This document shows, in pieces, positions 34,802-43,638 of a stretch of 64,000 nt of DNA (position 1 is the stretch's first letter; each line of letters opens with the position of its first letter). Where the stretch lies: positions 14,364,501 to 14,428,500 of the forward strand of contig NC_021658.1 of the NCBI RefSeq assembly GCF_000418325.1, written 5' to 3'. The stretch is from Sorangium cellulosum So0157-2. Its GTDB lineage: Bacteria; Myxococcota_A; Polyangia; Polyangiales; Polyangiaceae. The translations under genes and the position numbers were made by a program. The notes under the pieces were generated by a model. The model had not been told where the DNA came from, searched no databases, and saw only the letters and a program-made list of their open reading frames with translations.

Positions 34802-36796
34802 ATGCTCCGCCGCGCCCTCGCCGCCGTCGCTTGGCTCTCGCTGATCTTCGCCCTGGCCTGCAGCTCCGCGCGCCCGCCGTCCCCCCCGGGCGCGTCGCAG
34901 CCGGCGAAGGCCGAGCCGCCCGGAGCGGCCGCGCGGTCTTCGACGGCTGCGACGCGCCCGACGCTCGACGACCTCATGGTCGCGGAGGGCGAGCCAGGTC
35001 CGGTGCCGGTGACCCGCGCCGATCCGGCGCGCGGCAGCCGGCTCGCGCCCGTGACGATCGTCGTGTTCTCCGATTTCGAGTGCCCCTTCTGCAAGCACCT
35101 GGGCGGCACGCTGCGGCAGCTGGAGCGGAGCTACGGCCCGGAGCAGCTGCGGATCGTGTGGAAGAACTTCCCGCTCGCCTTCCACAAGCAGGCCCGCCCG
35201 AGCGCCGAGGCGGCGATGGCGGTGTTCGCGCACGCCGGCCCGAGCGCCTTCTGGGCGTTTCACGACGCCATCTTCGGGGCGGACGAGCGGCTCTCGCCGG
35301 AGCTCGAAGCGACGGCGCTCCGGCGCGCGGGGGTGACGCCCGGCCAGGTCAAGCAGCTCGTCGAGCAGAGCGGGGCGGCGCGCAAGGTCGACGCCGACAT
35401 GGCGCTCGCCGCGCGGCTCGGCGTGGACGGCACGCCGGCGTCGTTCATCAACGGCGTCCTGGTCGTCGGCGCGCAGCCGGCGGAGCGGTTCGCCGAGATC
35501 ATCGACGCGCAGCTCGCCGCGGCGCGCGCGCTCCGCGCCGCGGGGACGCCGCCGGAGCAGATCTACGCGGCGCTCGCGGCGAAGAACTTCGCGGCGCCCG
35601 CCGCGGATCCCGAGGAGGCGGCGGAGGAGGAAGAGCGCCGGGTGGTGCACCTCGTGCCCGTCGGCGATTCGCCCGTGCGCGGCAAGGACACGGCGCTCGT
35701 CACGATGGTGCTGTTCAGCGACTACCAGTGCCCGTTCTGCAGGCGGGTGACGCCGACGGTCGAGAAGCTCGCGGCGCAGTACGGCGACAAGCTGCGCGTG
35801 GTCTGGAAGGACAACCCGCTCCCGTTCCACCCCCGCGCCGAGCCCGCGGCGGAGCTCGCGCGGGAGGCGCGGGCCCAGAAGGGGGACGCCGCCTTCTGGC
35901 GGGTGAACGACCGCCTCCTCGCGCCCGAGGCCGGCCTCGACGACGCGGCGCTCGAGGCCCTCGCCGCCGAGCTCCAGCTGAACGTGGCGGCGGCGAAGCG
36001 CGCCGTCGCCTCGCGCAAGCACGCGGCCGCGATCGAGGCCGACATGGAGCTCGCCGACGATCTCGGCGCCGCGGGGACGCCGCACTTCTTCATCAACGGG
36101 CGCAGGCTGGTCGGCGCGCAGCCGATCGAGGAGTTCCAGGCGCTCATCGACGAGGAGATCGCCAAGGCGGAGGCCATGGTCGTGGCGGGGACGCCGCGCG
36201 CGAAGGTCTACGAGGCCATCCAGAAGCAGGCTGTCCCGCCGGCGCTCCCGCCGAAGGTGTCGGTGCCGCCGCCGCCCAAGGGCCACCCCGCAAAGGGGGC
36301 GGCCGCCGGCAAGGTGGTCATCCAGATGTTCTCCGACTTCCAGTGTCCTTATTGCGCGCGCAGCGTCGCCACGATGGATGAGCTCATCAAGGTGTTCCCG
36401 GGCAAGGTCCGGGTGGTCTTTCGCCACCTGCCGCTCCCCTTCCACCCCGAAGCGCAGCTGGCCGCCGAAGCGACCATGGAGGCGCTCGCGCAGCAGGGGC
36501 AGGCCGGCTTCTGGAAGATGCACGATCGGCTCTTCAAGGCCCATGACGCCGCGAACCTCGATCGCGCTGCCCTGGAGCAGCACGCCGCGAGCATCGGGCT
36601 CGACGCGGCGCGCTTCGCCCGAGCCCTCGACGAGCGCACCCACCGTGCCGCCGTCGAGGCCGACGCGGAGGCCGCGCGGAGCGCCGGCATCACCGGGACT
36701 CCGGGGTTCGTGATCAACGGTTACCTGGTCAGCGGAGCCCAACCGCTCAGGAAATTCAAGAAGGTCGTGCGCCGGGCCCTCAGCGAGGCGAACTGA
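34802..36796 (+). CDS. Lipoprotein with three tandem DsbA/thioredoxin domains
   Basis: A 664-residue predicted lipoprotein: the signal peptide ends LIFALAC (Cys20). Three DsbA-type thioredoxin-fold domains follow, each with a CxxC active site, a charged KNFPLAFH/KDNPLPFHP/RHLPLPFHP strand, and a cis-Pro loop: CPFC at 94-97 (GTPASFINGV), CPFC at 310-313 (GTPHFFINGR) and CPYC at 515-518 (GTPGFVINGY). Single-domain relatives transfer disulfides or act as thiol oxidoreductases outside the cytoplasm. Triplication is unusual. The ATG at 34802 was chosen because the long upstream extension is Arg-rich; the family start is hydrophobic. It is divergent from the GNAT-like gene. Confidence 0.92.
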   Translation: MLRRALAAVAWLSLIFALACSSARPPSPPGASQPAKAEPPGAAARSSTAATRPTLDDLMVAEGEPGPVPVTRADPARGSRLAPVTIVVFSDFECPFCKHLGGTLRQLERSYGPEQLRIVWKNFPLAFHKQARPSAEAAMAVFAHAGPSAFWAFHDAIFGADERLSPELEATALRRAGVTPGQVKQLVEQSGAARKVDADMALAARLGVDGTPASFINGVLVVGAQPAERFAEIIDAQLAAARALRAAGTPPEQIYAALAAKNFAAPAADPEEAAEEEERRVVHLVPVGDSPVRGKDTALVTMVLFSDYQCPFCRRVTPTVEKLAAQYGDKLRVVWKDNPLPFHPRAEPAAELAREARAQKGDAAFWRVNDRLLAPEAGLDDAALEALAAELQLNVAAAKRAVASRKHAAAIEADMELADDLGAAGTPHFFINGRRLVGAQPIEEFQALIDEEIAKAEAMVVAGTPRAKVYEAIQKQAVPPALPPKVSVPPPPKGHPAKGAAAGKVVIQMFSDFQCPYCARSVATMDELIKVFPGKVRVVFRHLPLPFHPEAQLAAEATMEALAQQGQAGFWKMHDRLFKAHDAANLDRAALEQHAASIGLDAARFARALDERTHRAAVEADAEAARSAGITGTPGFVINGYLVSGAQPLRKFKKVVRRALSEAN

Positions 36797-37053
36797 GCGC
36801 AAGCGGGCGCGAATCGACGCAAGTCGACGCAAGTCGACGCAAAAAAAGACGGGCGCTGAACGCAAACGCACCTGCGCTGAAGGCGGCGTGAGCGCGCGGG
36901 CGGGGGGGAGCTCGGGTGAAGGGCGCCGCGACGGAGCGCTCGATTGCGGGCTCCCGGGCGCGGCGATCGGTGGACCGCCTTTCCGTTCGACATGCGCGTT
37001 TCTCGGGGCGCGTCTGTCGGTATCGCCCGCCGGGCTCGTGATACGCTGTCCCA
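36797..37053. other. Intergenic region with AAGTCGACGC decamer repeats
   Basis: At 36811-36840 a decamer (GAATCGACGC, then AAGTCGACGC twice) occurs in tandem, followed by a run of seven A's. The region separates the triple-DsbA gene from the basic-tailed protein gene. No ORF with convincing features was found here. Confidence 0.6.
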
Positions 37054-38358
37054 ATGCCCAAACCGCGCGGTCGAAGGACATCGGCCGAACCCAGGCGCAC
37101 CGTCAAGGCATCGAGCGGGCGGGCGCGCGCGCAGCCTCGTGACAAAGCGGGCCAGCGCGGCGTCGCCGAGGCGGGCTCACCGGCCGCGCTGCGCGACAGG
37201 CACGAGCGGCCGGCGGCCAGCGCGCGAGCCACGCCCGGGAAGGCGAAGGCAGCCGCCGCGCGGCCGGCCGCGCCGGCGAAGCGATCGGCCACGTCGCGGA
37301 AGGTCGCCACGACGGAGCGCGCGGCGGCGGCGAGGAAGGGCGCCGCGACGGAGCGACCGGCGGCGAGGAAGGGCGCCGCGACGGAGCGACCGGCGGCGAG
37401 GAAGGGCGCCGCGGCGGAGCGGCCGGCGGCGCCGAGGCTCCGCCCCGCGAGGGCGCGCGCCGACGAGCACGCGCGCGCGGCGCCGCCGAAGCGGCGACCC
37501 CGCAGCGAAGAGCCCGCGAGCGAGGCGGACGACGCGGAGCTCTCGCCGCCCCGGCCGCCGGAGCTCGACTGGGACGACACGCCGTCCGACAGCGCCGAGG
37601 AGGCGCTCGCCCAGCGCTGGGCGGCGCGGGGCGAGGAGCTCTTCCAGCAGCTCGCCGAGCACGGCGCCTCGCAGCACGAGCACCGCGCCGACCTCAAGGA
37701 CGGGCGCTTCGTCTGGATCGCGCCGGGCGGGCGCGTCTCCGCCGAGGCGAGGGCGCGCCTCCTGTGCAGCTGGTCGCGCACCACGTCGGTCGTGGTCATG
37801 GCGTGGGCGGATCCGCTCGTCAGCAGCGCCGGCGTCGAGCGCATCGATGGCATGCCCGCGGAGCAGGACAGCGTCGACGAGGAGGGCGCCTGGCAGATCG
37901 CGATGAGGGCGGCCGACGCCTGCGGCGCGGCGTACCTCTACCGCGTGTCCTCGCCGCAGGCCTGGTACTTCGTCGCGCTCGACGATCTCACGTTCTCGCC
38001 GAAGCGCGCCTCGTTCCACCCCGGCGCGCCGGTCGGCCTCGTGCTGCGCGCCATCGGCGAGGTCCGCGAGGCGATCGCGTCGCGCGCCGAGCCCGCCGAC
38101 GTCATCCGCGACAGGATCTCCGCGCTCAGCGACTCGCTGTTCCACCAGGCCAGGTACGCCTACCGCGACACCGACTGGGTCGCGCGCCTCGATCGGACCG
38201 GCTCGTGCCTGATGCACCTCGCCAAGCGCATCCCGCGCGCGTGCTTCAGCGCGGTCGCGGCCGGCCAGCGCGTCGACGAGTGGCTCGACCGCGAGCTCGC
38301 GATCGAGCTGATCAACGCGCTGTCGCTCATCGAGGACGAGTGGAGCCTGTTCGGCTGA
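37054..38358 (+). CDS. Basic-tailed protein with 11-residue repeats, unknown function
   Basis: A 434-residue protein I do not recognise. Residues 1-150 are Lys/Arg/Ala/Pro-rich and include three tandem copies of ARKGAATERPA (93-125, bases 37330-37428), giving a histone-H1-like or AlgP-like tail suited to binding DNA or acidic polymers. From about 165 the sequence becomes a normal globular protein (LDWDDTPSDSAEEALAQRW, FVWIAPGGRVSAEARARLL, WYFVALDDLTFSPKRASFHP) ending LSLIEDEWSLFG. No signal peptide, so cytoplasmic. A nucleoid-associated or regulatory role is an inference from the tail alone. Confidence 0.72.
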   Translation: MPKPRGRRTSAEPRRTVKASSGRARAQPRDKAGQRGVAEAGSPAALRDRHERPAASARATPGKAKAAAARPAAPAKRSATSRKVATTERAAAARKGAATERPAARKGAATERPAARKGAAAERPAAPRLRPARARADEHARAAPPKRRPRSEEPASEADDAELSPPRPPELDWDDTPSDSAEEALAQRWAARGEELFQQLAEHGASQHEHRADLKDGRFVWIAPGGRVSAEARARLLCSWSRTTSVVVMAWADPLVSSAGVERIDGMPAEQDSVDEEGAWQIAMRAADACGAAYLYRVSSPQAWYFVALDDLTFSPKRASFHPGAPVGLVLRAIGEVREAIASRAEPADVIRDRISALSDSLFHQARYAYRDTDWVARLDRTGSCLMHLAKRIPRACFSAVAAGQRVDEWLDRELAIELINALSLIEDEWSLFG

Positions 38359-38485
38359 CGGTCCGCCGCGGCGCGCCGCGCGGCTGAGCCCGCGCCGGCG
38401 CGGCCCCCTGCCGCGCGCCGCGCGCGGCACCGCTCTTGAAAGATCGACACGATCCAAGAGGGAGCGGAGGTGAGGGGAGGCGGCG

Positions 38486-39817
38486 ATGGGTCGAGCGAAG
38501 CTGTTCCAGGATCGCAGGGACGCCGGGCGCAGGCTCGGGCAGCTGCTCTCGGGGTACAGGAGCGAGGCGCCGCTCGTCCTCGCCCTGCCCCGCGGCGGCG
38601 TCGAGGTGGGCTACGAGGTGGCGCGCGCCCTGGGCGCGCCGCTCGATGTGTGGATCGTGCGCAAGCTCGGCGCGCCCGGGCAGCCGGAGCTCGGCGTGGG
38701 CGCGATCTCGGAGGGGGGCGAGGTGTACATCGACCGGAGCCTCGTCGCGGCGCTCGGCATCGCCGACGCGGAGCTCGCCGACATCGCGGAGCAGCAGGCC
38801 GCCGAGGTGGAGCGCGGGGTGCGCCGGTTCCGGGGCGACAGGCCGATGCCCCGCGTCGAGGGGCGGACGGTCATCGTCGTGGACGACGGCATCGCGACCG
38901 GCGGCACGGTGCGGGCCGCGCTGCGCGACCTGCGCAAGCGCTCGCCGAGGCGGATCGTGCTCGCGGCGCCGGTCGCCGCGCCATCGAGCCTGTCGTCGCT
39001 CGCCCGCGAGGTCGACTCCATCGCATGCATCGAGGAGGACCCCGGCCTCCAGGCGATCGGCGCCTACTACGACGACTTCTCGCAGACCTCCGACGAAGCG
39101 GTCGCCTGGCTGCTCGCCGAGGCGCGGCGCGAGCTGCCGCCGCCGGAGGGCGCGGAGCGCCCGCTCCTCGTCCAGGCGGGCGCGGCGGCGCTGCCCGGGG
39201 ATCTCGCGATCCCGGAGCGCGCGATAGGCCTCGTGCTCTTCGCCCACGGCAGCGGCAGCAGCCGCAGGAGCCCTCGCAACCGCTCGGTCGCGGAGGCGCT
39301 CTGGCGGTGGGGGCTGGCCACGCTGCTGTTCGATCTGCTCACCGAGGAGGAGGCCGCGGAAGATCGCCAGAGCGCGCGCCTCCGCTTCGACATCGACCTG
39401 CTCGCCCGGCGGCTGCTCGGGGTGACGGACTGGGCGCTCGCGCGCTCCGAGCTCCGTCACCTCGGCGTCGGCTACTTCGGCGCCAGCACCGGCGCGGCGG
39501 CCGCGCTCCTCGCCGCGGCGGCGCGGCCTCGCGCCGTCGGCGCCGTCGTGTCGCGCGGCGGCAGGCCGGATCTCGCGGGCGCGGCCCTGACCCGGGTGCG
39601 GGCGCCGACGCTGCTCATCGTCGGCAGCGCGGACACCACCGTGCTGGCGCTGAACCAGGGCGCGCTCGAGCGCCTCGCCGGCCCGCGCCGCCTCGCCGTG
39701 GTGCCCTCGGCGACGCACCTGTTCGAGGAGCCGGGCGCGCTCGCGGCGGTGGCCCGGCTCGCGGGGGAGTGGTTCGCGCAGCACCTGTCCCCGAGGGGCG
39801 ACGAGGCGCGGGCGTGA
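38486..39817 (+). CDS. Phosphoribosyltransferase-alpha/beta-hydrolase fusion protein
   Basis: A 443-residue two-domain protein. The N-terminal domain (about 1-215) is a type I phosphoribosyltransferase with the PRPP loop VIVVDDGIATGGT near 130-142 and an early ALPRGGVEVG. The C-terminal domain (about 225-443) is an alpha/beta-hydrolase of the dienelactone-hydrolase type: FAHGSGSS as the oxyanion region, GASTG as the nucleophile elbow with Ser, then VGSADTTV and SATHLFEE supplying Asp and His. Such fusions are known in actinobacteria and myxobacteria but have no assigned reaction. A GGAGG ribosome site precedes the ATG. Confidence 0.88.
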   Translation: MGRAKLFQDRRDAGRRLGQLLSGYRSEAPLVLALPRGGVEVGYEVARALGAPLDVWIVRKLGAPGQPELGVGAISEGGEVYIDRSLVAALGIADAELADIAEQQAAEVERGVRRFRGDRPMPRVEGRTVIVVDDGIATGGTVRAALRDLRKRSPRRIVLAAPVAAPSSLSSLAREVDSIACIEEDPGLQAIGAYYDDFSQTSDEAVAWLLAEARRELPPPEGAERPLLVQAGAAALPGDLAIPERAIGLVLFAHGSGSSRRSPRNRSVAEALWRWGLATLLFDLLTEEEAAEDRQSARLRFDIDLLARRLLGVTDWALARSELRHLGVGYFGASTGAAAALLAAAARPRAVGAVVSRGGRPDLAGAALTRVRAPTLLIVGSADTTVLALNQGALERLAGPRRLAVVPSATHLFEEPGALAAVARLAGEWFAQHLSPRGDEARA

Positions 39818-39875
39818 CGCGGAGGGCCGCTGCCGCCGCCGGCCGGCGCGCTGTGGACGTCGAGCGACGCCGCGA

Positions 39876-41393
39876 TCACCTCGAGAGCCAGACCGTGTAC
39901 GCGTGCGGCATGAACGGCGCGTCGTCGGGGTCGAACGGGCGGCTCCGGATCATGCTCCCCGCGTTGACGCCCACGATGAGCAGCCCCGCGAGGCCGTCGA
40001 GCCCGACCACCGTGCGCTGCGCGCGGCTCTCGCCGAAGATGCCGGCCACCTCGACGCGGCCGACCTCGGCGCCCTGCCGGTCGACCTTCACGAGCGCCCA
40101 GCGGAACAGCGCGGGCAGCTCCCAGTCGGCCACGAGGGTGATCTCGGCCGCCTCGAGGTCCTGCCCGCCGGCCGCGCTCTCCGCGGCGAGATCGAGCCAG
40201 AGGTAGGTGGCGCCGGTCGGCTCGATCGGGCGCAGGGGCGCGACCCGCCGCGGGAGCGTCGCGTAGGGCAGCGACCACTCGAAGCGCACCCGGCCGAAGT
40301 CGCCGAAGCGCTCCACGTCCGACAGGTGGGCGCCGTCGCTGCGGCTGCCCACGAACGCCCGCGCGATCGCGAACTCGAGGAGCAGGTCGTCGAGGTCCTT
40401 GCCGCGGGACCGGAGCGACGCCCGGAGCGCGTCGAACGTGTCGGGCTCGGCGCGGAAGCGCGCCGCGCCGCCGGGCGTGGGCTGCGCCGCGATGGCGAGC
40501 AGCGACATCGCGACCTGCGCCGGCGTCCCGGTGCCGTAGGCGTCGTCGAGGTACCACGGGAAGAGCAGGGCGCCGTCGAGGGCGCCGAGCGCCGCGCCCG
40601 TGAGCGCCCGCTCGGGCGCGCGCTGGAAGGCGTCGATCGCGGCGAGCTCCTCGGCCGGGCAGGGCGCCGCGATCGCGGCGAGGTAGCTCGCCGTCATGGC
40701 GAGCGCGCCCTCCTCGGCCCCGGCGTCGAGGCGCGTCGCGACGGCGTGGCCGAGCGCGTACGCCGCGTCGGACGCGCTCGAGCACCCGCCCCGCCCCGGC
40801 GCCGCGACGATGGCGAACGCGCTCGCGGCGTCGAACCGCTCGCCGATCGCCCTGAGGTCGTGCCCGACGCGCGCCGGCCGGCGCGGGCCGCGCTCCAGGT
40901 AGAGGTCGTACGCCGGGCTGCCGCCGCGCGCCCCGTCGGGGAGCGGCCGCGGCAGGCCGAGCGCGTCGTAGGCGCGCATCGCGGTCTCGAGGTCGGCGAG
41001 GCTCTCCAGCAGGGCGCTGCCGGGGACGCCCGCGGGCGCGTGCGCGCAGACGGGCAGCGCGAAGGAGCAGGCGCGCTGCGGGGCGTCGCGCTCGTCGGGG
41101 CGCTGGACCTGCGAGACCACGGGGCGGCCCTCGGCCGGCGGCTCGGCGGACTCGTCGGTGGGCGCGACGCCCTGCTGCGCGCCCGGCGCGGGCGGCGGCG
41201 GGTCGGCCGGCGCCGCGTCCGGCGCGCGCGCCGCCGCCGCGGGGGGGCCCGCGAGGGGGCCGGCGAGGGCGGCGGCCAGCGCGAGCAGCGCGAGCGCGCA
41301 GGCCGCCTTGCGCCGCGGCCGGCGCGGCGCGGGCGCCCGTCGCCCGGGTGGGGCGTGCGCGGGGCACGGTCTCGTGGGGAGCGCTGCAGCCAT
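39876..41393 (-). CDS. Exported protein of unknown function
   Basis: A 505-residue protein with a long, Arg/Pro-rich N-terminal region followed by a hydrophobic segment (ACALALLALAAALAGPLAG, about 31-49), then an Ala/Pro/Glu linker to about 95. The globular part has HAVATRL and many helices, and a C-terminal beta domain (TYLWLDLAAES, ITLVADWELPALF, LIVGVNAGSMIRS). No metal or Ser-protease motif was seen. It is transcribed toward the phosphoribosyltransferase fusion gene. The start is uncertain because several downstream Met/Val codons could also serve. Confidence 0.6.
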   Translation of the reverse strand: MAAALPTRPCPAHAPPGRRAPAPRRPRRKAACALALLALAAALAGPLAGPPAAAARAPDAAPADPPPPAPGAQQGVAPTDESAEPPAEGRPVVSQVQRPDERDAPQRACSFALPVCAHAPAGVPGSALLESLADLETAMRAYDALGLPRPLPDGARGGSPAYDLYLERGPRRPARVGHDLRAIGERFDAASAFAIVAAPGRGGCSSASDAAYALGHAVATRLDAGAEEGALAMTASYLAAIAAPCPAEELAAIDAFQRAPERALTGAALGALDGALLFPWYLDDAYGTGTPAQVAMSLLAIAAQPTPGGAARFRAEPDTFDALRASLRSRGKDLDDLLLEFAIARAFVGSRSDGAHLSDVERFGDFGRVRFEWSLPYATLPRRVAPLRPIEPTGATYLWLDLAAESAAGGQDLEAAEITLVADWELPALFRWALVKVDRQGAEVGRVEVAGIFGESRAQRTVVGLDGLAGLLIVGVNAGSMIRSRPFDPDDAPFMPHAYTVWLSR

Positions 41394-42283
41394 CTGGAGG
41401 CCCGCGGGCGAGGTCTACCCCGGCGGTGCGCCTAGCTCATCGCACGAGCGGCGCCTCCTGCCCATCCCGGGACGCGCTCCCCGCGGGCGGCGCGCGCGCG
41501 GCCGCGGCGTCGGGCCGCAAGGCGCCGCGAGGCCCCGGCGCGGCGTTCGCCGTCTCTCTGCGATGCTCGGACGAGGAGCGATTGAACCGCCAAGGGGCCA
41601 AGGGCGTCAGAAGAAGGGCCGGAAGAAGAATGGTTCACACCGTGGCGTCCTCGCGGGCTGTCGCCGTGCAACCGTGCCGGGCACTGCCGAGCTCGCCGCG
41701 CCGCTGCGCCCGAGCGAGGAGATGTTGAGTTCGCCAGCGCGCAGAGGATGTCAGCAAGATAAAACTACGGCCTTCTCTGGGCGTCCTGGCGGTTTTATCT
41801 CCGTGTGACTGGATCGGGCACTGACGAGCATCGCTGTGTCGTCCTACCCTGCAAGCGAGGAGATGTCGAGCGGTCGAGGTACAAAGGATGCCAGGATGAT
41901 AAAATTGTGAACGCCTCCTGGCGTTCCTGGCGTGCTCGTGATGCTGTCTCTGCGTGAATGTGCCAGGCATTACCAGGCGAGGCGCTGAGATCCCTTAAGG
42001 CATTTCCGGACGCCCACGGCACGTGTCTTGAATATCCGCCGCTGAATGAAGGCCTGCGTCGCGCGTTTCGCGGTGAATCCCGTGCTATGCCGCAGAGGCT
42101 CACGCATTGTGCCGAATGTGCGCCGAACTCGTTCCGGTCCAGGATCATCCTCCAAATCGACTGGATCTCGCGCCCAGAACCGCTCCGGGTTCAGGCGACA
42201 TGTGGCACCCTCGCGAGCTCGATGAATTCGAGTGCTCAGGCGCCGATCGCCTCGCGGGCACGGCCTCTGCAAAGCACGCTCGC
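41394..42283. other. Repeat-bearing intergenic region before the DUF1552 locus
   Basis: An 890-bp stretch between divergent genes with lower G+C than its surroundings. It holds an AACCGCCAAGG-type element (41583-41637) bounded by TGAACC/GGTTCA, and roughly 140-bp degenerate tandem units (about 41600-41980). ORFs here have no ribosome site or recognisable sequence and were not called. It may carry the promoter of the DUF1552 gene. Confidence 0.6.
41600..41980. repeat. Degenerate tandem repeat with a period of about 140 bp
   Basis: Shared marks recur at offsets of about 137-149 bp: AGCGAGGAGATGT(T/C)GAG at 41713 and 41854; AGGATG at 41745 and 41885; GATAAAA at 41758 and 41898; GGCGT(T)CCTGGCG at 41780 and 41920; and a (G)TGCC(G/A)GGCA motif at 41674, 41811 and 41960. 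One unit contains a perfect 9-bp inverted repeat AGATAAAAC/GTTTTATCT (41757-41765, 41792-41800). Confidence 0.65.
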
Positions 42284-43579
42284 ATGAACCGCATATCCCG
42301 ACGTCGCTTCGCCGCCGGCCTGGGCGCTGGTCTCCTCGCCGCTCCGTTCCTCGGGAGGATCAGCCAGCTTCGCGCCGACGGTGGTACTGCGCGCAATCTC
42401 GTCATCTTTTTCTCCCCCAACGGCACCCATCATCACCTCTGGCGTCCGACGGGCTCCGGATCGAGCTTCTCTTTCCCTGCGGGCTCGATCCTCGAGCCGC
42501 TCGCAGCGCACAAGTCCGATCTCATCGTCTGCGACGGCATCGACTTCAAGGGCGTCGACAACCATGAGCCCGGCATGATCAACATGCTCACGGGCGGCGG
42601 GAACGCCGGCAGCGCGAGCCGCGGCCAGAGCGTCGACTGGTACGTCGCCCAGGAGCTCGGCGTCCGGCCGGTCAACCTCGGCATCTACACGAGCCCGTGG
42701 GGGACCGGCGCCCAGACCCGCATGTCTTACAGCGCGGCGGGGCAGTTCGCGCCCGTGATCGACGAGCCGCGGACCGCCTACAACCAGATCTTCGACGGCT
42801 TCACCGGCAACGGCGGCTCGACCGGAGCGGGAGGTGGCGAGATCGATCCGAAGATGAAGCGCCGGCAGAGCATCCTGCGCGTCACGAACGGCGAGATGGA
42901 GGCGCTGCGCGCCGGCGTGCCCGCGCGCGAGCAGGCGAAGCTCGACGCGCACATCGACGGCCTCAAGCAGATCGCGCCCGGCGCGAGCACCGGCGTCGGC
43001 CCCGTCGCGGCGAGCTGCGGCACGGCGCCCCCGCCGCCGCCCTCGTTCAACCCGACCGACGAGGACGCCGTCCCCGACATCGCCGTCGCGCAGATGGACC
43101 TCGTCGCCGCGGCGCTCGCCTGCGGCCGGACCCGCGTCGCGACCGTCCAGTTCTCTCACACGGTCTCGCCGCTGCACCTCCGGTGGCTCGGCCTCTCCAG
43201 CCAGGACCATCACTCGCTCTCGCACGCGAGCTCGGGGGAGGACGTCGACAGGTTCCGCATCGCGGAGCGGTGGTTCGCCGAGCAGTTCGCTTATCTCCTC
43301 AAGAAGCTGAAGTCGACCGCCGGCTCCGGCGGCGGCCCCCTGCTCGACGAGACGCTGGTCGTGTGGGCCAAGGAGCTCGGCGACGCGCCGCTGCACCGGT
43401 GCGAGTCGGTCCCGTTCGTCCTCGCCGGCGGGGGAGCCTTCACGCCCGGCCGCTACATCAAGTTCGGCGGCGCTCCCCACCAGCAGCTCCTGGTCTCCAT
43501 CTGCCAGGCCATGGGCCTCAGCAACAGCACCTTCGGCGACGCCTCGAAGGGCACCGGCCCGCTGGACGGGCTCGCGTGA
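42284..43579 (+). CDS. DUF1552 family secreted protein
   Basis: A 431-residue exported protein of DUF1552, a family common in planctomycetes and myxobacteria and usually next to DUF1592 genes. The N-terminus is a Tat-type signal (SRRRFAAGLGAGLLAAPFLG). The start of the mature region (NLVIFFSPNGTHHHLWRP) and the later LDETLVVWAKELGDA and HHSLSHASS motifs fit the family. A Pro/Gly-rich segment sits at about 245-275. Its biochemical role is unknown. It is the first gene of a DUF1552-DUF1592 pair. The ATG at 42284 was chosen over upstream in-frame codons, which would put extra sequence before the twin arginines. Confidence 0.9.
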   Translation: MNRISRRRFAAGLGAGLLAAPFLGRISQLRADGGTARNLVIFFSPNGTHHHLWRPTGSGSSFSFPAGSILEPLAAHKSDLIVCDGIDFKGVDNHEPGMINMLTGGGNAGSASRGQSVDWYVAQELGVRPVNLGIYTSPWGTGAQTRMSYSAAGQFAPVIDEPRTAYNQIFDGFTGNGGSTGAGGGEIDPKMKRRQSILRVTNGEMEALRAGVPAREQAKLDAHIDGLKQIAPGASTGVGPVAASCGTAPPPPPSFNPTDEDAVPDIAVAQMDLVAAALACGRTRVATVQFSHTVSPLHLRWLGLSSQDHHSLSHASSGEDVDRFRIAERWFAEQFAYLLKKLKSTAGSGGGPLLDETLVVWAKELGDAPLHRCESVPFVLAGGGAFTPGRYIKFGGAPHQQLLVSICQAMGLSNSTFGDASKGTGPLDGLA

Positions 43580-43638
43580 CGCGCGGTCGTCCGCACGTCC
43601 GTCCACTTAAAGCACTTGGGATTACGAGGAACAAGCTT

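Noticed and set aside
30477..34844. A 1455-residue antisense ORF spanning the DUF4175-type and GNAT-like genes
   Set aside because: Spans several genes and a gap, has no start signal or domain, and mirrors the opposite strand's codon bias.
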